A stretch of DNA of 64,000 nt. Source: CAYLRU01 sp964386565 (lineage in GTDB: Bacteria > Desulfobacterota > Desulfobacteria > Desulfobacterales > UBA5616). How positions within the stretch are numbered: the first letter of the stretch is position 1; each line of letters opens with the position of its first letter. The position numbers and the translations under genes were made by a program. The stretch covers positions 1 to 64,000 of the forward strand of contig CAYLRU010000003.1 of NCBI GenBank assembly GCA_964386565.1, written 5' to 3'. Shown one piece after another: positions 36,326-47,035 of the stretch. The notes beneath the pieces were generated by a model. The model had not been told where the DNA came from. It saw only the letters and a list, made by a program, of their open reading frames with translations, and searched no databases.

Positions 36326-38308
36326 ATGGAACCGGGATATATCGTAGAATACATAGATCGTCAGAAGATTCTCTGTGCGGTCGTTTTGGATAATAAAAAG
36401 CAAAAACTCCATCTTTTAAACGAATCCAATCGGGAGCTGAGCCTTTCACCCGGTCGCATTCTGCATGTCAGTGAAAAACGGGTAGACACTTCAGCGTCAA
36501 GAGACAGCCTGATTGCCATTTTAAAAGAAACGGCGCATCGTCGGGCCGGGTTGGCTGATCTGATAGACATAAAGGAATTGTGGGAAATTCTCCACGAGGA
36601 ACAGGATTGGGTCTGCCCCGATTTTGTCGCCGATCTTTGCTTCCCGAAAAACTCAGACAAAGATCATGAAGCAGCCGTTATTCGGGCATTCTTTCAAAAC
36701 AGGCTGTATTTTAAATTCGATCAGAATCGATTTTTTCCTTACTCGGAAGAACAGGTTGAAAAAATATTGAGCCAAAAGGAAGAAGAAAACCGAAAAAATC
36801 GAATGATTGAAGAAGGGGGGCGGTGGCTGAAAAAAATATCAGGGAAAAATACGGTATCAGATGAAGACATGCGTCCTGATCTTATCGAAATCATTAAGTC
36901 CCTTTACCTATATGAAAAGGAAAGCCGGTTTTATCCCATTGGAAAGGAAATGTTGAAAAAGGCGGGTATCTCGGATTTAGAGGATCTGTTTTTTATTCTT
37001 GTCAAGCTCAAGGTATTTGATGAAGACGAAAATATCGAACTGTTGCGGCTGGAAATCCCTGTGGAATTCCCCGACGGCATTGCTGAAAATATCCCCAGGA
37101 TTATGAATACATCCCGCATGCTTCTCGATACGGCCAGGAAAGATTTAACACACTTCGATACCATGACCATCGACGGTCCCGGAACGCGGGATTTTGATGA
37201 TGCCGTGAGTGTCGAACAGGACGGCGAAAATATCCAGGCCGGCATCCACATCATCGATGTGGGACATTTTATAAAAAAGGGCAGCCCCATCGATGAAGAG
37301 GCGTTGAACCGGGGGAGTTCCATTTATATGCCGGATCAGAAAATTCCCATGCTGCCTCCCACTTTGTCGGAAGACGCATGCAGCTTGAGGATTCATACGG
37401 TAAAACCCGCCATAAGCGTGATGGTGAAGCTGACGCCGGCGGCAAAAATCCTGGAATATGAAATCATCCCTAGTATTATAAAGGTCAAACACCAACTGAC
37501 CTATGATGATGTGGATGTCATGGCATACGAAAACAAAAAAATCAGGATGCTGCTGGACATTGCCGGAAAATTCAGACAACAACGGCTGATGCAGGGTGCC
37601 GTACATATTTCCCTGCCCGAAACCCACCTCTGGATGGATGACGACGGCGAGCTGCATTTTCAAAAAATTGATCGGGAAAGCCCCGGAAGAATGTTAATAG
37701 CCGAAATGATGATAATGGCCAACTGGCTGAAAGCAAAATTTCTTTCGGAAAACGATATGCCGGCCGTATTCAGATCACAGCAGCAACCCAAGGAGCGCCT
37801 TTACAAAGGGGAGGAAGGAACGCTTTTTCAGAATTACATGCAGCGCCGACTGCTCAGCCGCTTTAAACTGGCAGACAAGCCGGAGGGGCATTCGGGCCTG
37901 GGACTGGATGCCTATGTGACGGCAACATCGCCTATCAGAAAATATTATGACCTGGTCACCCAGCGCCAAATCCGCGCGGTGCTCGGTCTTGAAACACCAT
38001 ACGGAAGTGATGAGATCAATCGGATAATTCAACTCCTGGAGTTACCATTGCAGCATGTATCGCGGGTTCAACTATACAGAAACAGGTACTGGATCTTAAA
38101 ATGCCTTGAGAAAAAAATCGGCGAGCAGCAGGAAGCCATTGTGCTGATGAAAAAGAAAAACAACTATCAGATTTTACTTCCCGAATTTATGATCGAATGC
38201 GATATCGCCGTATCCAACGGCATCAAACTGAAACCGGAAGATTTGATTCATGTAAAGATTCAACACGCGGATGCAAAAAAGGATTTGTTTTCCGTGTTTT
38301 TATGTTAG
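36326..38308 (+). CDS. RNase II/RNase R-family exoribonuclease
   Basis: A 660-residue protein with an RNB catalytic domain. The Mg-binding aspartates are in DGPGTRDFDDAVSVE, and RGSSIYMPDQKIPMLPP and TSPIRKYYDLVTQRQ are family blocks. The C-terminus has a degenerate S1-like domain. The N-terminal 250 residues lack the usual CSD1/CSD2 pair of E. coli RNase II and resemble the organellar/cyanobacterial branch. 3'-5' RNA decay is the expected role. Confidence 0.88.
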   Translation: MEPGYIVEYIDRQKILCAVVLDNKKQKLHLLNESNRELSLSPGRILHVSEKRVDTSASRDSLIAILKETAHRRAGLADLIDIKELWEILHEEQDWVCPDFVADLCFPKNSDKDHEAAVIRAFFQNRLYFKFDQNRFFPYSEEQVEKILSQKEEENRKNRMIEEGGRWLKKISGKNTVSDEDMRPDLIEIIKSLYLYEKESRFYPIGKEMLKKAGISDLEDLFFILVKLKVFDEDENIELLRLEIPVEFPDGIAENIPRIMNTSRMLLDTARKDLTHFDTMTIDGPGTRDFDDAVSVEQDGENIQAGIHIIDVGHFIKKGSPIDEEALNRGSSIYMPDQKIPMLPPTLSEDACSLRIHTVKPAISVMVKLTPAAKILEYEIIPSIIKVKHQLTYDDVDVMAYENKKIRMLLDIAGKFRQQRLMQGAVHISLPETHLWMDDDGELHFQKIDRESPGRMLIAEMMIMANWLKAKFLSENDMPAVFRSQQQPKERLYKGEEGTLFQNYMQRRLLSRFKLADKPEGHSGLGLDAYVTATSPIRKYYDLVTQRQIRAVLGLETPYGSDEINRIIQLLELPLQHVSRVQLYRNRYWILKCLEKKIGEQQEAIVLMKKKNNYQILLPEFMIECDIAVSNGIKLKPEDLIHVKIQHADAKKDLFSVFLC

Positions 38309-38386
38309 CGGTTGTTTTTCAAATCGATAAAGTGTTGATGAATTTCTGTTTATCATGGGTAAATGCAATACGGAGAACTGTAAAAA

Positions 38387-39445
38387 ATGGAACAAAAAGA
38401 TGAGGTCCGGAATATCCGTAAAGGTGAAGAATTGCCCCTGGAAGATCTGGAAGCATTTATTAAAAATGAAATGCCCGGTGTTGAAGGGCCAATGGAAATT
38501 AAACAATTCCCCGGCGGGCACTCCAACCTGACGTATCTGCTGAAGTTTAACGAATATGAAATGGTCATGCGCAGGCCGCCGTTCGGGACCAAGGTGAAGT
38601 CGGCACATGACATGGGCCGTGAATATAAGGTTTTGAAGGCTCTGGCGCCGGTTTTTTCCTGCGCACCCAAACCGTTGCTTTACACGGAAGATCCGTCAAT
38701 CATCGGTTGCCCTTTTTTAATCATGGAAAGGTTAAAAGGTATCGTCATTCGCGGAGAAATTCCCCAGGGTATGGATCTGACCGGCGATCGAGCTAAAAGG
38801 CTTTGTCTTAATCTGATCAAAAAACAATATGAACTTCATTCCATTGACTACCGCCAGATCGGCCTTGGGAATTTTGGAAAGCCCGAGGGATACATGAGGC
38901 GGCAGGTTGACGGATGGCGCAAGCGGTACGAAGAATCGAAAACACCGGATGCACCGGACTGTAAACACATCATGAAGTGGTTTTCGGACCATATCCCACC
39001 GGATTCGGGCATTTCCGGCATTGTACACGGGGACTATAAGTTCGACAACGTACTGCTGGACATGAATGATCCGGTCGATATCTCAGGAATACTGGACTGG
39101 GAAATGGCCACCATCGGAGACCCGGTTTCCGATCTGGCATATACCCTTATCTGGTGGCCCCAGCAGGGCAATCCCGGCTCGGCAGCCGTGGGATCCTTGC
39201 CCCCTGCCCTCAGCCAGGCGGTCTGCAGGGAAGAATTGGCTGAATTTTATGAATCACTGGCAGGCCGGCCTATTGAAAACCTGCCTTTCTATATCAGCTT
39301 TAATCTGTTCCGATTGGGTGTCATCCTTCAGCAAATCTATTACCGGTATTATCACGGTATCACCAGAGACGAAAGATTCGGTGCATTTAAAACGGTTGTT
39401 CAGTTGCTCATGGCGGGTGCCGGCGATATCATCCAAAAAACATGA
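38387..39445 (+). CDS. Aminoglycoside phosphotransferase-family protein (ACAD10-like)
   Basis: A 352-residue APH/choline-kinase-fold protein with the catalytic HGDYKFDNVLL loop and the metal-binding ILDWEMATIGDP. The N-terminal GGHSNLTYLL matches the ACAD10/11-type phosphotransferases linked to fatty-acid metabolism, which phosphorylate hydroxyacyl substrates. This fits the acyl-CoA synthetase upstream. Antibiotic resistance is unlikely. Confidence 0.85.
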   Translation: MEQKDEVRNIRKGEELPLEDLEAFIKNEMPGVEGPMEIKQFPGGHSNLTYLLKFNEYEMVMRRPPFGTKVKSAHDMGREYKVLKALAPVFSCAPKPLLYTEDPSIIGCPFLIMERLKGIVIRGEIPQGMDLTGDRAKRLCLNLIKKQYELHSIDYRQIGLGNFGKPEGYMRRQVDGWRKRYEESKTPDAPDCKHIMKWFSDHIPPDSGISGIVHGDYKFDNVLLDMNDPVDISGILDWEMATIGDPVSDLAYTLIWWPQQGNPGSAAVGSLPPALSQAVCREELAEFYESLAGRPIENLPFYISFNLFRLGVILQQIYYRYYHGITRDERFGAFKTVVQLLMAGAGDIIQKT

Positions 39446-39922
39446 ATCCCGGCCCAGGTGGTAACCGGGCTTTATCTTTTCCCTTCAAGGGATTCGTCAA
39501 CAATCGGGTCGCTTTATCCGACTGACACACCTGTCGCTGTTCCCTGGATTATAAATTTAAATAAATCATTTTATTATTGATTCGGATTCAGAAATAAATT
39601 AGGAGGCATACTTTTTTCTTGAATTTTGTTCCGGTAAAAAAACAATAAAGTCTTTTTATTTGCGATAAGATACAAATAATATCCGTTGATATTACGTATC
39701 TGTTTTTTTAGGTCGTTAAAAACACGTCCGGAACAAGCCGGATAAAAGAAAAAAACGACAAAATTCGAACATGCTGTTGCATTGCGTAAAATAATAATTA
39801 TATTATATTTTTTGGTAAAAAATTTGAATTTTTATCGATTTTAAAGACATCTTTCTTGACTAAATTCAAAATTTAAATTAAAAAACGATATTAAAAATAA
39901 ATTTTATTCAGGGAAAAGTGAA
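39446..39922. other. AT-rich intergenic region before TetR2
   Basis: No gene is seen in 477 bases. The left end holds a terminator, the right end a promoter candidate TTGACT-N17-TAAAAA (39856-39884) followed by AT-rich imperfect repeats that could take a regulator. Confidence 0.5.
39452..39480 (+). terminator. Terminator after the phosphotransferase gene
   Basis: Stem GCCC-(A)-GGT with ACC-GGGC around the loop GGTA (39452-39470), followed by the T-rich stretch 39471-39480. Confidence 0.7.
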
Positions 39923-40552
39923 ATGGGAATTCAAGAAAGAAAAGAGCGGGAACGGGAGAGACGAAGACAGCAGATAATTGTGGCGGCCAAGCGGGTATTT
40001 TCCGAGAAGGGTTTCAACAAGGCAACAATGGAAGATATCGCCAGTGAAGCGGAGTTGAGCCCTGGGACCCTTTATCTTTATTTTAAAAACAAAGAGGAAT
40101 TATATGCATCACTGTCGTTAAGGATATTGCAATATCTCAATATCAGGGTTCAGCATGTGAATGATGAAAAAAATCTGGATCCGGAAAAAAAAATGATCGC
40201 CTTACGGGAGGCCATGTTTGATGTCTATAATTTTGATCCTTTAACCATTATCAACCTTTTTCACCTTCAGTCCAGTGAGACACTAAAAAATTTGTCGCCG
40301 GAATTTCTTAAAGAGATCAATGAGTTGTCCAGAAAGTCAATCGGCGGCATCGCAAAGGTTATTGAAGAAGGAATAAAAGAAGGCGTCTTTGTCGATCGGC
40401 ACCCCATTGCCCTTGCCGATATTTTCTGGTCCTTATTTTCGGGTGTCATCCTTTGGGAAGCCAGCAAAAATATATTAAACCAGGAAAAGGATTATTTGAA
40501 AAACACTCTGGATATCGCGTTTGATATTTTTACAAAAGGGCTAAAGACGTAA
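39923..40552 (+). CDS. TetR/AcrR family transcriptional regulator
   Basis: A 209-residue regulator with the classic helix-turn-helix (ATMEDIASEAELSPGTLYLY) at residues about 33-53 and a helical ligand domain resembling FadR/AcrR-type regulators of lipid genes. It may control the fatty-acid genes upstream. This is inferred from position only. Confidence 0.88.
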   Translation: MGIQERKERERERRRQQIIVAAKRVFSEKGFNKATMEDIASEAELSPGTLYLYFKNKEELYASLSLRILQYLNIRVQHVNDEKNLDPEKKMIALREAMFDVYNFDPLTIINLFHLQSSETLKNLSPEFLKEINELSRKSIGGIAKVIEEGIKEGVFVDRHPIALADIFWSLFSGVILWEASKNILNQEKDYLKNTLDIAFDIFTKGLKT

Positions 40553-40673
40553 CAGACGGCGTTTTACGTGATCTTTAACAGCCATCGCATTTTCCTTATT
40601 AAAGCAGGGTCAACGATCCCGTGTAACAGGGGGTTTCAGGACTTTTAACAATACGGTGCTGTGCCGATATCGA

Positions 40674-41294
40674 TTAATACTCGTTTTGTACAAGATTTTT
40701 CAGTTCCCTCAAACGGGAAATGCGCATATCGCTGGTAACGGGTAAGGGGTGTGCAGGCCGGCCGTTATCGAGAAAAACCGTAAATGCGCCGGCTGCCCGG
40801 CCAGCCTCTATATCAAAGATAAAATCTCCCACCACGGCGGTTTTTTCAACTGGAACGCCGAGCTTTTTTACCGCGTAAAAAATTCCTTCAGGGGATGGCT
40901 TTGGTGAAACCGAATCATCCCTGGATAGGATGACGGTGAAATCGGCCGGGGTTACGGTCTCGAAATTTTCCAGGCTCATTAAAATTGATTTCAGCCGATT
41001 TCGGCTGATAATGCCGATGGGGATGTTTTTGGCAGTCAGATAACGGACGACCCATTCCGCATCCAGGTTCGGCATGGCATGCCTGGCACCGTCAGACTCA
41101 AAGCGGTTAAGCGCACAAAGGGCATGATTCCGGTCATCGCTGTTTTTAATACTCTGGATGTATTCGAGTACCGGCATTTCAACCGGGCATCCGATTTTTG
41201 ACTTGATAATTGAAAAATCCAACGCACCCGGTTCGGTCAGGGTCCCGTCAAAATCAAAAAGAATCGCTTTGATGTCGAACGAATTGACAGTCAT
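40674..41294 (-). CDS. HAD-superfamily hydrolase (phosphatase-like)
   Basis: A 206-residue haloacid dehalogenase-type protein with the nucleophile motif FDFDGTLTEPG, SRNR for motif II, KPSPEGIF for motif III and VGDFIFDIEAGRAAGA for motif IV. The ATG at 41294 puts the nucleophile near residue 15, as usual. An ORF upstream to 41453 adds an unrelated, low-complexity head. Substrate unknown. Confidence 0.85.
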   Translation of the reverse strand: MTVNSFDIKAILFDFDGTLTEPGALDFSIIKSKIGCPVEMPVLEYIQSIKNSDDRNHALCALNRFESDGARHAMPNLDAEWVVRYLTAKNIPIGIISRNRLKSILMSLENFETVTPADFTVILSRDDSVSPKPSPEGIFYAVKKLGVPVEKTAVVGDFIFDIEAGRAAGAFTVFLDNGRPAHPLPVTSDMRISRLRELKNLVQNEY

Positions 41295-41630
41295 AATACT
41301 TTCTGTTTGTTTGATGTTACCACCTTCCTTGCCAAACCCATACCTTAATTTTTTTTCGGAATCAACCGCCTGACGCCGGGTAAATACTTCCGTCTTTCCA
41401 TAAGGCCGAGGTGTTTTTACCATGGGGGGGGGCTCTTCGCTTTGTGGTATCATAATTCATAATATATTATACAATATAAATAATAATCCACAGGTATATT
41501 TTAGAATGGTTTTACTTGACTAACTATAGCCTATCGATTATAAAATATTATATGTTTTGAATTCGGTTCAGTATGTTGGATTATCGAGCAACGTTCATAT
41601 ATATTGCATAATTTTTCTGGAGGTTTCTCT
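41295..41630. other. Intergenic region before the metF1-hdrA2 operon
   Basis: AT-rich, 336 bases, no gene. It holds a strong plus-strand promoter at 41516-41544. The left part could extend the HAD frame but shows no domain. Confidence 0.5.
41516..41544 (+). promoter_or_regulatory. Sigma-70 promoter of the metF1-hdrA2-mvhD2 operon
   Basis: TTGACT (41516-41521), 17-base spacer, TATAAA (41539-41544). Five of six matches in each box. About 85 bases before the metF1 start. Confidence 0.7.
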
Positions 41631-42500
41631 GTGCAACTAAAATCGAAAATCGATTCCGGTCAATTTGTTTTACTGGCCGAAATGGAGCCCCCCAAGGGGG
41701 TGGACGTTTCCGCCATGATTCGAAATGCAAATAGGGTTAAGGGGCAAGTGGACGCATTCATTGTTCCTGAAATGAGCAATGCCGTTATGCGAATGAGTGC
41801 TCTCGGCGGAGCTTTACTTCTTCAAAAATCGGGAATGGATACGATCATGCAGGTATGCTGCCGTGATCGCAACCGATTGGCCCTCCAGGCGGATTTGCTG
41901 GCAGCAGGCGCTGCAGGCGTGAACACCATAATGGTGGTTACCGGTGAAGATCCGAGTTACGGAGATCATCACCATGCAAAAGCGGTATACGATCTTCAAC
42001 TGCTTGACCTGCTTGACGCTGTTGATCAGCTTGTAAGCGGACGTGATATGGCGGGGATTGAACTCCAGGGAAGCCCTGATTTTGTGACCTGCGCCGCAGT
42101 GAATGCCGGTCTTGAGGGGAAAGCCCTTGAAACGGAATTAAAGGAAATGAATTTAAAAATAGAAAAAGGCGTTTCTTTTTTTATTACCCCCCCTGTTTTT
42201 GATTTATCCTCCATCAAACCATTTCTGGATTGTGTAGACCTTTCAAAAACGCGTATCATTCCGACCGTGTTGTTACTGAAATCTGTCGGCATGGCGCGGT
42301 ACATGGCGCGAAACGTTAAACATGTCCATATACCGGATCAATTGATTCAACGGCTTCAAAAAGCCCCGGACAAGGTTCGCGAATGTATCCAGATCGCTGC
42401 CCGGACCGTTTCCATGTTAAAGGAAAACGGTTTCAGCGGCGCCGTCATTTCCACTATCGGCTGGGAAGAGAAAATTCACGATATCATAGAGCAGATTTAG
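41631..42500 (+). CDS. metF: MetF-like methylenetetrahydrofolate reductase, divergent copy
   Basis: A 289-residue TIM-barrel protein of the MetF family (AEMEPPKGV, QVCCRDRNRLALQADLL, MVVTGEDPSYGD, ILLL KSVGMARYMA type block). It is clearly different from the two other MetF copies (for example PEMSNAVMRMSAL in place of TDNQT). Methylene-THF and FAD binding are expected. The GTG start at 41631 follows GGAGG by seven bases. It is first in the operon with hdrA2, so a bifurcating MetF-Hdr complex is likely. It may differ in substrate from true MetF. Confidence 0.85.
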   Translation: MQLKSKIDSGQFVLLAEMEPPKGVDVSAMIRNANRVKGQVDAFIVPEMSNAVMRMSALGGALLLQKSGMDTIMQVCCRDRNRLALQADLLAAGAAGVNTIMVVTGEDPSYGDHHHAKAVYDLQLLDLLDAVDQLVSGRDMAGIELQGSPDFVTCAAVNAGLEGKALETELKEMNLKIEKGVSFFITPPVFDLSSIKPFLDCVDLSKTRIIPTVLLLKSVGMARYMARNVKHVHIPDQLIQRLQKAPDKVRECIQIAARTVSMLKENGFSGAVISTIGWEEKIHDIIEQI

Positions 42501-42574
42501 AAGGATATGATGTTGTGGACCTGATGACATCCATTTTTTCATTAACAAATGAGGAAAGAACAGAGGTAGATTGA

Positions 42575-45500
42575 ATGGAAAGTGAAAAAAATAGCCAAAC
42601 AGCAGGGACTGAAATGAAAGGCGAAATCGGGTCGGTCATGGTCGTCGGCGGGGGTATCGCCGGAATGCAGTCCGCCCTGGATCTTGCCAATTCAGGCTAT
42701 TATGTTTATCTGGTGGAAAAGTCATCAGCCATTGGCGGAATGATGTCTGAATTGGACAAGACGTTTCCCACCAATGACTGTGCCATGTGAGTGATCTCGC
42801 CCAAACTGGTCGAGGTCGGCCGGCATCTGAACATCGAACTGTTGATGAACACCGAACTGATGGATCTTTCAGGAAGTCCGGGACATTTTTCTGCAAAAAT
42901 CAGACAGGAACCACGATTTGTCGATTTGTCCAAATGCACCAGTTGCGGTGAATGTGAAAAGGTTTGCCCCATTTCGGTCCCCAATGAATATGACAGGGGG
43001 CTTTCCCAGCGAAAAGCGATTTTTAAAAAATACGCACAGGCGATCCCGGGCGCCTTTGCCATCAGTAAGCGCGGCACCGCCCCGTGCAAGGCCACCTGCC
43101 CGGCCCATGTGAGCATTCAGGGTTATATTGCGCTGATCAATGAAGGGAAATACCGGGAAGGTCTTGCGCTGTTTAAGCAGGAACATCCCTTCCCCGGTGT
43201 TTGCGGAAGAATCTGCCATCATCCGTGTGAAGGAGAATGTACCAGAAACGATGTGGACCAGCCCTTGGCTATTCAGACGCTCCACCGGTTTCTGGCAGAC
43301 GAGGACTTCAAATCCGACACCCCTTATGTTCCCGAGACAGGTGAAAAAAAGGACGAAAAAATCGCCGTGGTCGGGTCAGGCCCGGCAGGGCTTTCGGCGG
43401 CGTATTTCCTGGCGCTGGAAGGCTATCCGGTGACGGTTTTCGAAAAATTGTCCGTGGTCGGCGGCATGATGGCAGTGGGGATTCCGGAATACCGGCTTCC
43501 CAGGGATATCTTGAACGCCGAAATAGGCATGATTGAAAAAATGGGGGTTTCCATTAAAACCGGTGTGTCTTTCGGAACGGATATTACTCTGGAAAGTCTG
43601 AAACAGGACGGTTTCCGGGCATTATACCTGGCCACCGGTCTTCATGAAAGCCGGAAGCTGGGTATAGACGGCGAAGATATGGCCGACGTTCTGCCGGGCG
43701 TACCGTTCTTGAGGGATGTGGCCCTGGGCAAGAATGTGGCTATCGGTAAAAATGTCGTCGTCATCGGCGGTGGGAATGTGGCCGTTGATGTCGCCCTGAC
43801 CGCCAGACGACTCGGTGCCCAACAGGTCAAAATGGTTTGTCTGGAGGCCAGGGATGAAATGCCCGCATGGGATTATGAAATCGAGGAAGCCCTGGAAGAA
43901 AATATCGAGATCATCAACTCCTTCGGACCGAAACGGTTTATCGGCAAGGACGGAAAGTTATCCGGGGTGAAGTTTAAAAAATGCACCCGCGTTTTCGATG
44001 AAAACGGACGGTTCAATCCGCAATATGATGAAGAAGACATCATGAGCCTGGTGACGGACACCGTAATTGTCGCTATCGGTCAGATGGCGGATTTGTCTTT
44101 TGCCAAATCCCAGGACATTCAGACGACACCACCGGGCGGTCTTAAGGCGGACCCGGTAACGTTTCAAACTTCCATTGAATGGGTATTTGCCGGCGGCGAT
44201 GCAGTATATGGGCCCAAATCGGTCGTGGAAGCCGTCGCCTGCGGTAAAGAGGCGGCTGAAAGCATCCGGCGCTATATCAACGGCGAGGACCTGGTTGAAG
44301 GCAGGGGAAAAGACTGGTCTTCCGAAAAACCGGATACATCTGAAGAATCGGTCAGAGACAGGATTCCCATCAATAAAATTTCCGTTGAACAAAGAGAGAG
44401 AAATTTTAACGAAGTGGCCATGGGGTATGGTGAAAAAGACGCCCTGTCCGAAGCTTCCCGATGCCTGAAATGCGGCATCTGCTCGGAGTGCTACCAGTGC
44501 GTTGATGCCTGCATTGCCAAAGCCATTATCCATGATGAACAGGCCGTTGAGCGGACCATTGATGTGGGTTCCGTGGTTCTTTGCCCGGGAAACGAGACCT
44601 ACGATCCCTCGGCGCTGGAAGATCAATACCATTATAGGAGAAGTCCCAATGTGCTGACAAGTGCAGAGTTTGAACGCATTTTAAGTGCTTCCGGTCCCAC
44701 CCTTGGGCATTTGGTGAGGCCTTCGGATGAAAAGGAACCCAAAAGAATCGCCTGGTTGCAATGTATCGGTTCCCGGGATACCAACCGGTGCGGAAATGAA
44801 TACTGCTCCTCGGTCTGCTGCATGTACGCCATAAAGGAAGCCATGATCGCCAAGGAGCATTCCGATGAGGAGTTGGATTGCGTCATCTTCAATATGGATA
44901 TCAGGACCTTCGGGAAAGATTACGAGAAGTATTATAACCGTGCCAAAGATCAGGAAGGCGTCCGGTTCGTCAAGGCAAGGGTGCACACCATAAATGAGGA
45001 TAAAAAGACCGGCAACCTGATCATGCGGTATGCCGATGATAACGGGGAATTGATCACCGAAGAGTTCGATATGGTGGTTCTGTCCGTGGGACTTCAGATT
45101 TCCGAACCTACTAAAGAACTGGCAAAACGGTTGAACATCCAATTAAACAGGCATCATTTTGCCGATACGCCCCTTTTCGAACCGGTTTCCACATCGCGGG
45201 AAGGCGTTTTTGCATGCGGCGTCTTCCAGGGACCAAAGGATATTCCCACCTCGGTCATCGAGGCCAGCGCCGCGGCCCTGTCCGCCGGGAAAAGACTTGC
45301 GGACGTTCGGGATACCCTGACGAAAAAAGTGGAAATTCCCGAGGAAATCGATATCGCCGGACAGGCACCCCGGATCGGCGTGTTTGTCTGCAAGTGCGGG
45401 ATCAACATCGCCGGAGTGGTGGATGTCGAAGCAGTGGAAAAATATGCAGCCACACTTCCATATGTGGAATACGTGGGGCAGAATCTGTTTACCTGCTCCC

Positions 45501-47035
45501 AGGATACCCAGGACCAGATGAAGGAATTGATCGCCGAGCATCGGTTGAACCGGGTCGTGGTGGCATCCTGTACGCCCAAAACCCATGAAGCCATTTTCAT
45601 GGATACCCTGGAATCCTGCGGCATCAACAAGTATCTTTTTGAAATGGCCAATATCCGGAATCAGAACTCATGGATTCACTCTGACAATCCTGAAAAAGCC
45701 ACGGAGAAGGCCAAGGAACTGGTCAGGATGGCCGTGGCCCGTTCGGCCTCCCTGTACCCGCTTCACGAAAAAATTATCCCGGTAAACAAGCGCGCACTGG
45801 TTGTGGGCGGTGGTGTGGCCGGAATGAATGCCGCACTGGGGCTGGCGGATCAGGGCTTTGAAACGGTTCTATTGGGAAAGGAACCCGAACTCGGTGGAAT
45901 GGCCAACCGTCTTATCCAAACCATTGAAGGGGTTGCCGTGAAACCTTATCTGGATGAATTGAAGGAAAAGACGTTAAACCATCCGAAGATCCAGGTATTA
46001 ACCCAGTCGCTGATCGTCGGCTTTACCGGGTTTAAAGGCAATTTTACCACCGAGGTTCTGGTGGGTCCGGGTATGTATGAGCGAAAAATCGATCACGGGG
46101 CCGTGATCCTGGCAACAGGCGCCGGCGAATATAAACCCACGGAATTTCTATACGGCACGGACGACCGGGTCATGACCCAGGTGGAACTTACGCAGCACCT
46201 GAGTGAAAACGGCGCTGGTGACTTAAACCAGGTCGTCATGATTCAATGTGTCGGGTCCAGGAACGAGCAGAACCCCAATTGTTCCAGAATATGTTGCCAG
46301 AGTGCGATTAAGAACGCCCTGCATATCAAGAACCTGAATCAGGACGCCGAGGTTTATGTGCTGTACCGCGATATCCGCATGTACGGCTTTTTGGAAGAGT
46401 ACTATACAGAGGCCAGACGAAAGGGGATTTTCTTTTTCCGTTATGACCCCGAAGACATGCCGACGGTTCAAAAAACCGAAGAAGGGATTGAAGTGGTATT
46501 CACGGATCATGTCCTCGGACGAAAGCTCAGCGTTAAGACCGACCTCCTGGCGTTAAGCGCCGGAATGGTGCCCGAAGATACCGAGGAATTGGCGGCCATC
46601 ATGAAGCTGGCGCGAAACGAAGAGGGCTTTTTCATGGAGGCCCATGTAAAACTCAGGCCCGTGGACATGGCCACGGAGGGAATTTTCGTCTGCGGGACCG
46701 CCCACAGCCCGCGATTGATCACGGAAACCATTTCCCAGGCCTATGCAGCGGCTTCCAGGGCAACGACATTTTTATCCCAGGATCAAATCACCTTGTCCGC
46801 CGTGACCGCGCGTGTGAACCAGGATAAATGCGCATCATGCTTAATCTGCGTCAGATCATGTGCTTACGGAGTTCCCAGGATCAACGAAGACGGCGTCAGT
46901 GAAATAGATGAGGCCCTGTGCCGCGGATGCGGCGTGTGTGCGGCGGAATGCCCGGCAAAGGCAATCGAATTGAACTGGTACGATGACGACCAGATTCTGT
47001 GTAAGGTGGATTCTTTATTGGAGGGAGTATTATGA
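42575..47035 (+). CDS. hdrA: HdrA-GltD-HdrA fusion selenoprotein (HdrL type), locus 2
   Basis: This 1486-residue paralogue of the protein at 6477 has the same part order. The in-frame TGA at 42788 (codon 72) is read as selenocysteine in NDCAM-U-VISPKLVE. A ferredoxin motif follows (Cys121, 124, 127, 131), then a GltD-like domain (VVGSGPAGLSAAYF, IGGGNVAVDVAL), CLKCGICSECYQC, the rest of HdrA, a second HdrA unit (CKCGINIAG, VGGGVAGMNAAL) and two C-terminal 4Fe-4S motifs (CASCLICVRSC, CRGCGVCAAEC). It overlaps mvhD2 by four bases and lies between metF genes, so it is the likely electron-bifurcating core of a MetF complex. Confidence 0.93.
42788..42790 (+). other. In-frame TGA read as selenocysteine 72 of hdrA2
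   Basis: Same position as in hdrA1. The codon sits at the second cysteine of NDCxxC, and the following 1414 codons keep the HdrA fusion sequence. Confidence 0.93.
42800..42821 (+). promoter_or_regulatory. SECIS-like hairpin of hdrA2
   Basis: CT-GGTCG-AG (42806-42814) gives the same apical loop as in hdrA1, 17 bases after the UGA. The outer stem (GCC with GGC) is weaker than in hdrA1, with mismatches. Confidence 0.6.

Noticed and set aside
38387..39445. Aminoglycoside resistance gene
   Set aside because: The sequence fits the ACAD10-like branch tied to lipid metabolism, and it lies in a chromosomal fatty-acid context without mobile elements.
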